Shown: one piece after another, positions 25,764-37,083 of the stretch
Position numbering within the stretch: the stretch's first letter is position 1
Layout: each line of letters starts with the position of its first letter
Source: Deinandra increscens subsp. villosa
Taxonomy: Eukaryota > Streptophyta > Magnoliopsida > Asterales > Asteraceae
Reading direction: 5' to 3'
Assembly: GCA_039602395.1 (NCBI GenBank)
Contig: JBCNJP010000025.1
Location: 54,162,555 to 54,226,554 of the forward strand
Length of the DNA stretch: 64,000 nucleotides
The notes under the pieces: model-generated
What the model saw: only the letters and a program-made list of their open reading frames with translations
What the model was told of the DNA's origin: nothing
Databases searched by the model: none
Program-made: the position numbers and the translations under genes

Positions 25764-25828
25764 TATATATATATGTATATATATATGTATGTGTGTGTGT
25801 GTGTGTGTGTCTGTGTGTGTGTGCGTGA
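25764..25828. repeat. (TATG)/(GT)n microsatellite in an Ulp1 intron
   Basis: TATATG units pass into a GT run of about 35 bp with two interruptions. Confidence 0.9.
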
Positions 25829-26813
25829 TTAGACTTAACATATATATGGTAATGTACGTGTAATATTTATGATTACTTACAATTGTGGTTGCGTACAAAA
25901 ATAGTCTTCGAGGTTTACTCGAATTCCTCTTAGTTTCTTTTTGATTTAGCACAGCCGCCCAACAATCAAAAACCTCTGCTGAAACTTCGGATTCTGGTAA
26001 TAAGCTTTGCATGATAAATGCTTTTGTCTCTAGTCCATACGATGTAGAAAAGAAATTACGTCTGCAGGCAAAACATTATACGTGTGTTAAACTGACTTCT
26101 GTTTTGTTATTCGTAATTTTTGTATACATGTTACATATATGCAATCGTGTTATACACCACATACATGCAACATTTTGTTACTAATAATGTTAATAGTAAC
26201 AAAGGCACTTACAGAAATGTCTTCTCAACATTTTCCATTTCAGCTTCTTTTTGTGTTGATTTTTGTTTGCTCGATCATTCTTTTATTGTCCATAACACTC
26301 AAAAAGTACCTCCATACCATTTCTTCTACTTCGTTAAACCTGTTGTTATGTCAACCGGAAGGTATGGACCAATTGTTTCCTCTACCTTTTTTAACATTTT
26401 ATGCCTACTCTTTAACGATCCCGGGCTAGAACCGTGTTGTGCATCTTTTGTTGGGGATGGGGGGTTATTCGCTTTATCAATTGGTGTGTCATCATCACCC
26501 AACCTTGTTACAAACACACCATTAACTACACCATCCTCAAACAATTCATCTAATGTTTCATTCATCTGGAATTGTACATTTTCGGCTGCACTTTTTTTTA
26601 ATTTATGTTGTGTCTTTCTTTTGTTGTGCGTTGTCGGTTGTTTCCTCAATTTCAATTAAGTTATTTTCAATGAATTGGGTCCACTCATGCGGCGATGCAT
26701 TTTCCTCAATACCACCGCTGTATAGTTTGTTGTATCTTATTGTAATCGTGGCTATCCCTTCATCTGTCGACAGTTTAGTTAGAGCCTCCAACAACACATG
26801 TTTAAAATCTTTT

Positions 26814-29800
26814 TGTGACACCCGGTTCAAAATCAGGTCAAATCTCTCTCCGTTGACTTTTGTTGACTTTTATTACGTGATAATTATGTGAATTACTGCT
26901 TTTAACTGAATGATAAACTGTGTTTAGCTAAATTATTAACTGATTAAGTTCCGCGGTTGTATAACCATGAAATACAAAAGTGTTTGTATTATTAAACATG
27001 GAATTTTAATAACAAGAAATTTAAATATAAAAATGGACTTATTATATTTTGTCAAACCAATTTAAAGTGTTCCAACTTTTGGTATAATGATAATGTATTT
27101 AAGTTGTCCGTTGTCAAGACTTAGCCAAATAATGAAACCACTTAACCTATTGGGCCCGGTAAGCCCAATAAGCCCAACGTAATCCGTATAAACCCGAAAA
27201 CTTAACCGAAGGTTCACCTCGACTCACCGAGTAATTTCCCCAACTCGGATACCCGACCCGCAGCCCGAATCACATTGGACCGAATCGGCCCAAAACGGTT
27301 CCTTTTTTCCTCCTTCGCGGCCCACGTCAAATAGCCCCGCCCAAACCTCCTTTCCCTTTCCCATTGGGCTTCGGCCCGTACCCATACCACAAACCGGATG
27401 GGCCTCGGCCCGGTTTCCTCTCCAAACCCGATTTGGGCTACGGCCCAACCCCAAATCTTTATTATCCATTTTGTTTTGGCTCAATGAATTTTATAAAAAT
27501 TTACCCATTTAGTTTTTATAAAATTTTGGCCCAAACAATTTCCTAACTTCACCACCTTTGTAGTATATTAAGTTTGGTTCAAACTTATAAAAACTTAGAT
27601 TTTTATAAGCTCCTAACCTCCTTATATTTTATAAAAGTCTTCAACTTTTATAAAAACAATTAGAGGAGTAACCTCCAAGTTTGGTTAAGTTGGGTGAGTA
27701 AGAACTTGACACCTAACCTAGTCTATAATCCAATTTCCCATGAGGTTTAAGGATTGCTCATTGGTCATTACCCCCTAATGTGACTACAAGTAGGAGAACC
27801 CACACTTGTCTCCTCACAACCAACACACAAACTCTCTCCCTTTCCCTCCCTAGCTATCGGCCGACCACCCTCCAACCACCTCGGCCCGTCGGCTGTTACC
27901 GCCACCAAACCACCTGCCGCCGCCGGACCCCACTGCTCCGCCACCTCATCCCCACCGACGGCCACCCTGCCCCGCCGGAAAACACCACGGAGTCGCCCTC
28001 TTCCTCCTTCTTTCTTTCGGTTTTACACTCACACTCATTGTGAGTCTCCTAAACCCATTTTCTTCTATGTTTTCTTCATATTTCACCACCCAAATGATAA
28101 CCCCAAGTCTTGACAACCAACAACTAAAATCTAGATCTTCATTATCTTTTTGAATGCTTGCTTGTTTATCCACTAACACAACTCTTTTCTCTATCTCCTT
28201 TCTTCCAAGATCCAACATCCCTTTGGTGTCATGGGACTTAAAATTGCCAAGGAATGTGGTGAAACACATTTGTGAAATCTTATGGAAAGTAGCAAGTGTG
28301 CACCATGATCTTGTGTTTATGAAATCTTAAGATTTCAAAGCTAGTGGATTAACAAACCCAAGCCTCTTCATATCTAATAAAATGTAAATCTATGACTAAA
28401 ATAATGTTACATTTAACTATTGTTGCTAACTTGTCCTAAAACAAATGTGTTAGTGGTTTTTTATTACTTGTTTGGTCCTAACATGAATAGTATTAGTAGA
28501 TTATTATTTACAATTTGGTCCTAACATGTTAATGTTAGTAGATTATTTATCATGTTCATGTGACATATTATTATGCTAAGTTAAATAAATATAAGACATG
28601 TTATATTTATACTAAACTTGTTACATGACATAAATATTAAATGGACATAAAATCATGTTTATGGAAATTGTTATAGATTACTTAAATGGCTGGTAATGTA
28701 TAAAAAATGGACCAAAAGAATAATGCTTGAAATGGAAATGTAACATATTTAATGTGTTATAAACTTTTGACAAAAAGAATATATTAAACTCTTACTAGAA
28801 TTAGTAAGAATAATATTTATATCAAATGATTAATTTGACATAAATACTTGGATTTATTACAAGTTTTAACCTTTCTAAAACATATGCTAAAAATGGACAT
28901 TTTTCTAAAAAAGGTCACTTGTGAAAAATAAATATTTTTATAAAAGAAATTTTATAAAAATAAACCAAGACAAGCAAATGACTTTAAATGTTTATATGAA
29001 TTTATTTTCATTGCTTTGAGGAACCAAAGTAATCAAAATAAGAATTACGTTGCGTAGTAAAAAAACCGGGACCACACGGCGATATACGTGAAAACGTAAA
29101 TAATTACTTATCATGTTTTATTAAAACAACGCAAGAGTTTTAATAAATAAACTTCATAAATCCAAGTGTCACCATTTAATATTTTGACGACGCTTTCAAA
29201 TAAATATTTTATACACATGAAATATTAAACGATCTTGAAATGTTTTAAAATATATTAAGTCTTAAATAATTATTATTTAACTAATAATTATTTGCAAGGT
29301 TTTAAACTTCACATAATTATTAATTCCAAATAATTATCCAAACTTATGAAAATAATAATGAACATTATTATTTTGGTTCGATGTTTAAAACTTGATCAAA
29401 CTGATTATATGTTTAGTTTACGTTATATTTATTTGCCATAAATATAGACCGTCGTAAACATGTTCGTGCTAACTAACAAGTCTTTCCTAACAAATACAAA
29501 CAGAATAAAAACGTCAAGACTTGGCCGATATCACTTGGGTAACTTATGTTACTCAAATGATTGTAGACCTTATGCATATGCCTATTTAATTTATTTAGGG
29601 CATCTTGTGCTACTGTTGCCTACACTGCTTATTCACCGTTTATCTGCTAAATCTGTGAGTTTCACGGCCCTTTTTCCTTTAACTGTTTTATACTTTGGGG
29701 GAGAAATCATGAAATCTGATAGATGCTTTTTACTTAATATTATGGTTTATCTGTTAGCCGTATGACTACTTGTTCTCTTACTGACTGCCTAATTTAGTAC

Positions 29801-30467
29801 ATTATCGTTATAAACGTTTGTACAACCGTATCCCACCATTAATTGATTTCAATTAGTTCTATACAAAACGATAGTTAATGAACAGATCTATTTGGGTTGA
29901 CAACCCTACCCTAACTGGTAGCTCCAGTTCTGACTCCGGATTGTCTGGGGGTACACGTCAGTTATTCTGCTCTGTTTAACATCTCTGGGCAAGAGATGCT
30001 TTGGGTGGGTAAACCATTAGTATTTGAAATCAAGGTTTAGGTGAGCTCATACATCCACAACGATAAACCCGTGTAATATTTAAGTATACTGAAAACTGTT
30101 TTACAAATGTCTTATGATTAATCATAAACCTGTGAACCTCACCAACTTTATGTTGACCTTTTAAACTCATGATTTCTTAGGTAATTGATGCAACCTTTCA
30201 AAGACATGCAAATGGGGCTTATCTATGCTATCAGACCTGCTTACGGAGTCATAGTCCCGACTATCCTAATAAACCGTTCAATGTTTTTATTAATAGTTTA
30301 AGATTTGTTTTCAAATGTAATGCATTATCATTGTCCACTATCACTTTCCGCTGCAATACAATGCGTAATGTTTTGTTAAGTTTTAAATATATTAGATGTT
30401 GTTCTATATATCCTCGACTATGATTCCATTCTCGCTCACACCCGATACCGTTGACCGAGGTGTGACA
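26814..30467 (+). repeat. gypsy (Tekay-like) 5' LTR, 3654 bp
   Basis: Starts TGTGACACCCGG and ends GAGGTGTGACA. A tRNA-Met primer site follows at 30471, so internal sequence begins to the right. The left flank is CTTTT (26809-26813) inside a protease exon; the far end of the insertion (40949) is followed by CTTTC, a 5-bp target duplication with one mismatch. Reading frames in the LTR (for example 27780-28043) are chance and recur in the second LTR copy. Confidence 0.9.
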
Positions 30468-30670
30468 GATTGGTATCAGAGCCGTGGTTATAGCGAACCA
30501 GGATAAACAAATAAAACAAAAACCGAACCTGGACTATAACCCACTCCAAAGCTACCATTTGCATGAAAGACCTCATCTCCAACATGTTTACTTATGCTAG
30601 ATTATATTTTACTTGTGCATTGATTTCCTATGCCGTTATGACGTTACTGACACATGTTTCCTGTGGGAAT
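30468..30670 (+). other. Start of retroelement internal region
   Basis: The primer binding site TGGTATCAGAGC at 30471-30482 is followed by about 190 bp of untranslated leader. The sequence then stops at the N run, so gag-pol is not present. Confidence 0.85.
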
Positions 30671-31170
30671 NNNNNNNNNNNNNNNNNNNNNNNNNNNNNN
30701 NNNNNNNNNNNNNNNNNNNNNNNNNNNNNNNNNNNNNNNNNNNNNNNNNNNNNNNNNNNNNNNNNNNNNNNNNNNNNNNNNNNNNNNNNNNNNNNNNNNN
30801 NNNNNNNNNNNNNNNNNNNNNNNNNNNNNNNNNNNNNNNNNNNNNNNNNNNNNNNNNNNNNNNNNNNNNNNNNNNNNNNNNNNNNNNNNNNNNNNNNNNN
30901 NNNNNNNNNNNNNNNNNNNNNNNNNNNNNNNNNNNNNNNNNNNNNNNNNNNNNNNNNNNNNNNNNNNNNNNNNNNNNNNNNNNNNNNNNNNNNNNNNNNN
31001 NNNNNNNNNNNNNNNNNNNNNNNNNNNNNNNNNNNNNNNNNNNNNNNNNNNNNNNNNNNNNNNNNNNNNNNNNNNNNNNNNNNNNNNNNNNNNNNNNNNN
31101 NNNNNNNNNNNNNNNNNNNNNNNNNNNNNNNNNNNNNNNNNNNNNNNNNNNNNNNNNNNNNNNNNNNNNN
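30671..31170. other. Assembly gap, exactly 500 N
   Basis: A fixed-size placeholder; the real distance is unknown. The right side starts only 13 bp inside an LTR copy, which is suspicious for a fork in the assembly. Confidence 0.98.
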
Positions 31171-31608
31171 CCAAAATCAGGTCAAATCTCTCTCCGTTGA
31201 CTTTTGTTGACTTTTATTACGTGATAATTATGTGAATTACTGCTTTTAACTGCATGATAAACTGTGTTTAGCTAAATTATAAACTGATTAAGTTCCGCGG
31301 TTGTATAGCCATGAAATACAAAAGTGTTTATATTATTAAACATGGATTTTAATAACAAGAAATTTAAATATAAAAATGGACTTTTAATATTTTGTCAAAC
31401 CAATTTAAAGTGTTCCAACTTTTGGTAAAATGAAAATGTATTTAAGTTGTCCGTTGTCAAGACCTAGCCAAATAATGAAACCACTTAACCTATTGGGCCC
31501 GGTAAGCCCAATAAGCCCAACGTAATCCGGATAAACCCAAAAACTTACCGAAGGTTCACCTCGACTCACCGAGTAATTTCCCCAACTCGGATACCCGACC
31601 CGCAGCCC
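31171..31608 (+). repeat. LTR 5' fragment after the gap
   Basis: Matches the LTR from its 14th base (26827) to about 27266 with few differences. It then joins protease-gene sequence at CAGCCC/CCCAACAATC, sharing CCC at the joint. Confidence 0.88.
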
Positions 31609-32462
31609 AACAATCAAAAACCTCTGCTGACACTTCGGTTTCTGGTAATAAGCTTTGCATGATAAATGCTTTTGTCTCTAGTCCATACGATGTAGAAAAG
31701 AAATTATGTCTGCAGGCAAAACATTATACGTGTGTTAAACTGACTTCTGTTTTGTTATTCGTAATTTTTGTATACATGTTACATATATGCAATCGTGTTA
31801 TACACCACATACATGCAACATTTTGTTACTAATAATGTTAATAGTAACAAAGGCACTTACAGAAATGTCTTCTCAACATTTGCCATCTCAGCTTCTTGTT
31901 GTGTTGATTTTTGTTTGCTCGATCATTCTTTTATTGTCCATAACACTCAAAAAGTACCTCCATACCATTTCTTCTACTTCGTTTAAACCTGTTGTTATGT
32001 CAACCGGAAGGTATGGACCAATTGTTTCCTCTACCTTTTTTAACATTTTATGCCTACTCTTTAACGATCCCGGGCTGGAACCGTGTTGTGCATCTTTTGT
32101 TGGGGATGGGGGGTTATTCGCTTTATCAATTGGTGTGTCATCATCACCCAACCTTGTTACAAACACACCATTAACTACACCATCTTCAAACAATTCATCT
32201 AATGTTTCATTCATCTGGAATTGTACATTTTCGGCTGCACTTTTTTTTAATTTATGTTGTGTCTTTCTTTTGTTGTGCGTTGTCGATTGTTTCCTCAATT
32301 TCAATTAAGTTATTTTCAATGAATTGGGTCCACTCATGCGGCGATGCATTTTCTTCAATACCACCGCTGTATAGTTTGTTGTATCTTATTGTAATCGTGG
32401 CTATCCCTTCATCTGTCGACAGTTTAGTTAGAGCCTCCAACAACACATGTTCAAAATCTTTT
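31609..32462 (-). pseudogene. Duplicated Ulp1-like exon segment
   Basis: 854 bp nearly identical to 25961-26813. It keeps one extra T near 31983, so its frame runs on through VEEMVWRYFLSVMDNKR, whereas the left copy stops at the same place; the left copy therefore has a private 1-bp deletion. Both copies share an older frame break around 26603-26655 / 32252-32304. It ends at the same CTTTT-LTR junction as the left copy, so the LTR insertion came before the duplication. Confidence 0.88.
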
Positions 32463-34911
32463 TGTGACACCCGGTCCAAAATCAGGTCAAATCTCGTCCT
32501 TGACTTTTGTTGACTTTTATTACGTGATAATCATGCGAATGACTACTTTTAACTGCAGGAGGAGAACGGTGTTCAGCTATATCATTAACTGATTAAGTTC
32601 CGCGGTTGGCTGGATAGCCAGTAGAGCATACAAAAGTGTTTGTATTATTAAGCATGGAATTTTCAATAACAAGGAAATGCTCAAATATAAAAATGACTTC
32701 TGATAGATTGGTCAAACCAATTTTCCAGAAAGTGTTCGAACTTTTGGGAAAAATGAAGTCTAATGTATTTAACGGTCGTTCGCTGTCAAGACTTAGCCGA
32801 AGAATGATCATGAGCCTTATTGGCTCGGCAAGTCCAATAAAGCTTTAGAATCAATCCGCATAACTCCTTAACCAACGAAGACTGACTCGACCACTCAGGT
32901 AATTTCCCAATTTTTCAACACCCATGAATTGAATTCATCGACCGAATCAGCCTCCAAATTGTTCTCTTTGGCCATATGTGCAACCCCTGACCTCGTTCCT
33001 TCCCTCTGGCTTGCCAATCTTACACCATACCTCCGAGTGCCTTGCTTGGTCCCCTCAAATCCATTCGTGCTACTGCCTATGAAATCTATTATCCATTTGC
33101 TTTGCTGAACTAATTTTATAAGAATTATCCATTTTGTTTTATAAAAATTTTTGGCCCAAACAATTTCCACCAACTTCACCACCTTTGTAGTATATTAAGC
33201 TTGGTTCAAACTTATAAAAACTTAGATTTTTATAAGCTCCTAACCTCCTTATATTTTATAAAAGTCTTCAACTTTTATAAATGCAATTAGAGGAGTAACC
33301 TCCAAGTTTGGTTAAGTTGGGTGAGTAAGAACTTGACACCTAACCTAGTCTATAATCCAATTTCCCATGAGGTTTAAGGATTGCTCATTGGTCATTACCC
33401 CCTAATGTGACTACAAGTAGGAGAACCCACACTTGTCTCCTCACAACCAACACACAAACTCTCTCCCTCTCCCTCCCTAGCTCTCGGCCGACCACCCTCC
33501 AACCACCTCGGCCCGTCGGCTGCTGCCGCCACCAAACCACCTGCCGCCGCCGGACCCCACTGCTCCGCCACCTCAGCCCCACCGCCGGCCACCCTGCCCC
33601 GCCAGAAAACACCATTGAGCCGCCCTCTTCCTCCTCCTTTCTTTCGGTTTTACTCTCACACTCATTGTGAGTCTCCTAAACCCATTTTCTTCTATGTTTT
33701 CTTCATATTTCACCACCCAAATGATAACCCCAAGTCTTGACAACCAACAACTAAAATCTAGATCTTCATTTTCTTTTTGAATGCTTGCTTGTTTATCCAC
33801 TAACACAACTCTTTTCTCTATCTCCTTTCTTCCAAGATCCAACATCCCTTTGGTGTCATGGGACTTAAAATTGCCAAGGAATGTGGTGAAACACATTTGT
33901 GAAATCTTATGGAAAGTAGCAAGTGTGCACCATGATCTTGTGTTTATGAAATCTTAAGATTTCAAAGCTAGTGGATTAACAAACCCAAGCCTCTTCATAT
34001 CTAATAAAATGTAAATCTATGACTAACATAATGTTACATTTACCTATTGTTGCTAACTTGTCCTAACACAAATGTGTTAGTGGATTTTTATTACTTGTTT
34101 GGTCCTAACATGAAAAGTGTTAGTAGATTATTATTTACATTTTGGTCCTAACATGTTAATGTTAGTAGATTATTTATCATGTTCATGTGACATATTATTA
34201 TGCTAAGTTAAATAAATATAAGACATGTTATATTTATACTAAACTTGTTACATGACATAAATATTAAATGGACATAAAATCATGTTTATGGAAATTGTTA
34301 TAGATTACTTAAATGGCAAGTAATCTATATATATATAAAAGTTAAGCAATGGCACTATTTTGCACCTTCATAAATGCTTAATCATAAATGCGGTTTACTT
34401 AAAAGCAAGCATTTGGTACTACATTCTTAAGCATGGTATTTAATTAAGATCATGATACATGGTCATGCATGATCATCATGGTGGTGAATGCTTAATTCTA
34501 TGCTTAATACTTAATACGTAAATCATAATTGATTCATTAAGTATGATTACTTAATTTCTTAACTATCATTTAAATGAATACTTAAAGATATGACTACTCA
34601 CATTCTCAACTCTCATACCATTATTATCACCATAATAATAATAATAATAATAATAATAGTAGTTATTATGATTAATAATTATAAGATCATCCATATTCTT
34701 AACTCTTATTATATTAACAATATAATTATTAAAACCTTTATGAGCATATAGTTATTAGGAATTTATTTAGCTTTTTTGAACCTATATAAAGACATGCAAA
34801 CCCCATTTGATTGTCTCCCCACCTGTCATCTCCTAAAGACGTGTAAGTTTATTCTTTATGTTAATTTTCTACATTTTCTACAATTTCGTCATCTCCTATA
34901 GTCTTTCAACC

Positions 34912-35075
34912 TTGCTCCCGGCGTGAAAAAAATGTAACGTCGGGGGCTAATGTAGGATGATCATGACCTTGCTTCCGACGTGAAAAAAAATGTAACGTCG
35001 GTGGGTAATATATGATCCGTTAGACTTTTGTGGCTTGGTCCGACGTGAATAAAATGTAACGTCGGCGGCTAATGT
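34912..35075. repeat. Three tandem units with CGACGT...ACGTCG arms
   Basis: Units start with CGGCGTGAA, CGACGTGAA and CGACGTGAA, and each ends with AATGTAACGTCGG plus GGCTAATGT-like sequence. Within each unit the arms could form a short stem. Located near the Helitron's left end. Confidence 0.75.
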
Positions 35076-36528
35076 GTGATCCCTTACAATTTTTATGTTT
35101 TGGTTTATTTCTTATTTGTTTCTACTAACTATGAGTGTCTTTTATTGGTTGATAATACAGCCATACATGGCACCACAGGAGCTCGATGGATTGTCTAAAA
35201 GAATGCTTTAGATGTGTATGTGTATCATGCTCAAGTCATTGGTCTTTTTTGGTGCACGCTAATATGCTTACAAAAGTATACAAAGATGAATGGGAGCTTG
35301 AGACCTATTTAAAATCAAATGTCTATGTTTTTTTGAGATGAAGTAAAGGGAGTAACATCCTTCTTCCTTTCCAATGGTTCTTTCTGTTTCATATAATTGA
35401 TTGTAATCGTGTTCACTTAATTATCATATTGCTCTCTAAAGAATATAGGGCGGCAGAATCTTATGATTTTACGTATCTTAAATATCCAGGTAAATGGATG
35501 CCACTTCTCTGTTCACTTAACTTTATGCAAAAGAGATTACAATACAATTTATGTTTATTTTGATTAAGGTTGCAAGCTACGCAACAAAACTTGAAGACAT
35601 GCAAAAAATCTACAAATGCAAAGTTCATCGCATTGATAAGAAGGTTCGTTTTTGTAACCTTTACTTATGACACAGATGGGTCAAATATTTAAATGGATTG
35701 GAGTGGTGTGCTTAAATGGATAAAAATTCACTAAAGTGTATTTTTTACACAATTATCAAATCTATGCTACTTGGGATGATATGAAGCAGATTACACAATG
35801 GAAAGATTGGCAGAATTTGGTAGGGATTAACTTTTTTGGTCAACGGGATGATTGACTGTGCTTTTGGGTTAACGGGTTGTTTGGGTATGTAAGATTAAGT
35901 TTGATTAAATTAAGTTGTATGGAGGATTCTTTGGATTTCATCAAAACAAGTTTGCCAACCCTCTACTTAGTAAAGCTTCAATTGATTCGGAATTCAATTA
36001 AATTTATACAAACATATATACTGATTGAAATTGGCAACTTTGTTAGCAAATTAAGAACCAAAATTGGACAGAAGCAAAATTAAGCAAATAATAAGAACCA
36101 ACATGGACAGTTGGACATGAAACTAATTAAGCAAACTAAGAAGCAACATGAACGGACATATTTAAGCAAAATTTCTACATAAGCAAAATCATGTCAGCAA
36201 AATAATTAAGATAAACAAAGGAGAAAAACAATACCTATGATTCTATGAAAACCATATGGTTCATTCCGATAAAAAAGATCAGAACCAAACCAGATTAATA
36301 CATGACAAATCGAATCAGAAGCAAAATTAGAAGAAAAACCAGATGAATGCCAGAATCAGTCCAAAAACGAAACGAAATCCAATCAGTCCAAAAAACAAAA
36401 CGAAATCTAATACATACCTGAAGGCTGAATCCGTCCACAAACGAAATCGAATCAATCCTATACGAAATCGAAGCAGGTTGCATAATGAAATCGAATCAGA
36501 AGCAAAGCCATTCGGAATATCAAAGATC

Positions 36529-36575
36529 GAAGGTTCGAATCGAAGGTTCGAATCGAAGGTTCGAATCGAAGGTTC
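36529..36575. repeat. 13-bp tandem repeat in the Helitron
   Basis: GAAGGTTCGAATC is repeated between three and four times without interruption. Confidence 0.9.
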
Positions 36576-37046
36576 TTTGCGTTCTTGATGCAGACGTGTT
36601 TTTCTTTGAAGGAAGTCGATAGGTTTTTGGATTTTTATCGATGCTTCTTATTTTTTGGTTTCTATTCATAAAATAAAACCTAAATTAGTTTTAACCCATT
36701 TTAGTAAATAAAATTTCAACTACACTAAAATGATAAATAATTTTGAAAATTACACCTATTTGGTTAAAAACTCAATTTATTTTTTCCGATCAAGATTTTT
36801 TAAAAGATTTCAATTTGAAAGCTTCTGATATACGATTCAGACTGTGGGTAATTACTCTCTAATGCATGGTTCATTCGCCTACTTCATATTGTTCACTTCA
36901 ATTTCATATAATTACCAAAACTTTGGGTTGGGACAACACTATTTAGAGCTTAAAAAAATCAATTCAATACTTAAACTCTTAGACTTTTTGCCAAGGACTG
37001 GTGTGCACACAAGCATGTCACATATACAACCATACCTGAACATGTT

Positions 37047-37083
37047 AGGGTCGGTTTAAATTCCCCCCGGCCGTGCATCGCAC
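37047..37083 (+). repeat. Internal second Helitron 3' end, truncated
   Basis: GGGTCGGTTTAAATTCCCC plus CCGGCCGTGCATCGCAC repeats the Helitron's own 3' end (39122-39156) with one difference, but then runs into TATGTTC and lacks the closing stem bases and CTAG. Confidence 0.88.

Noticed and set aside
27780..28043. Pro/Thr/Arg-rich open frame, also present at 33407-33670
   Set aside because: Both lie at the same position in two copies of one LTR; a leader-like, GC-rich LTR stretch explains them.
29460..29765. 101-codon frame repeated at 39940-40245
   Set aside because: Same LTR position in both copies, with no domain; LTR sequence is sufficient explanation.
30563..31235. Long open frames across 30.6-31.2 kb
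   Set aside because: They consist of the 500-N gap.
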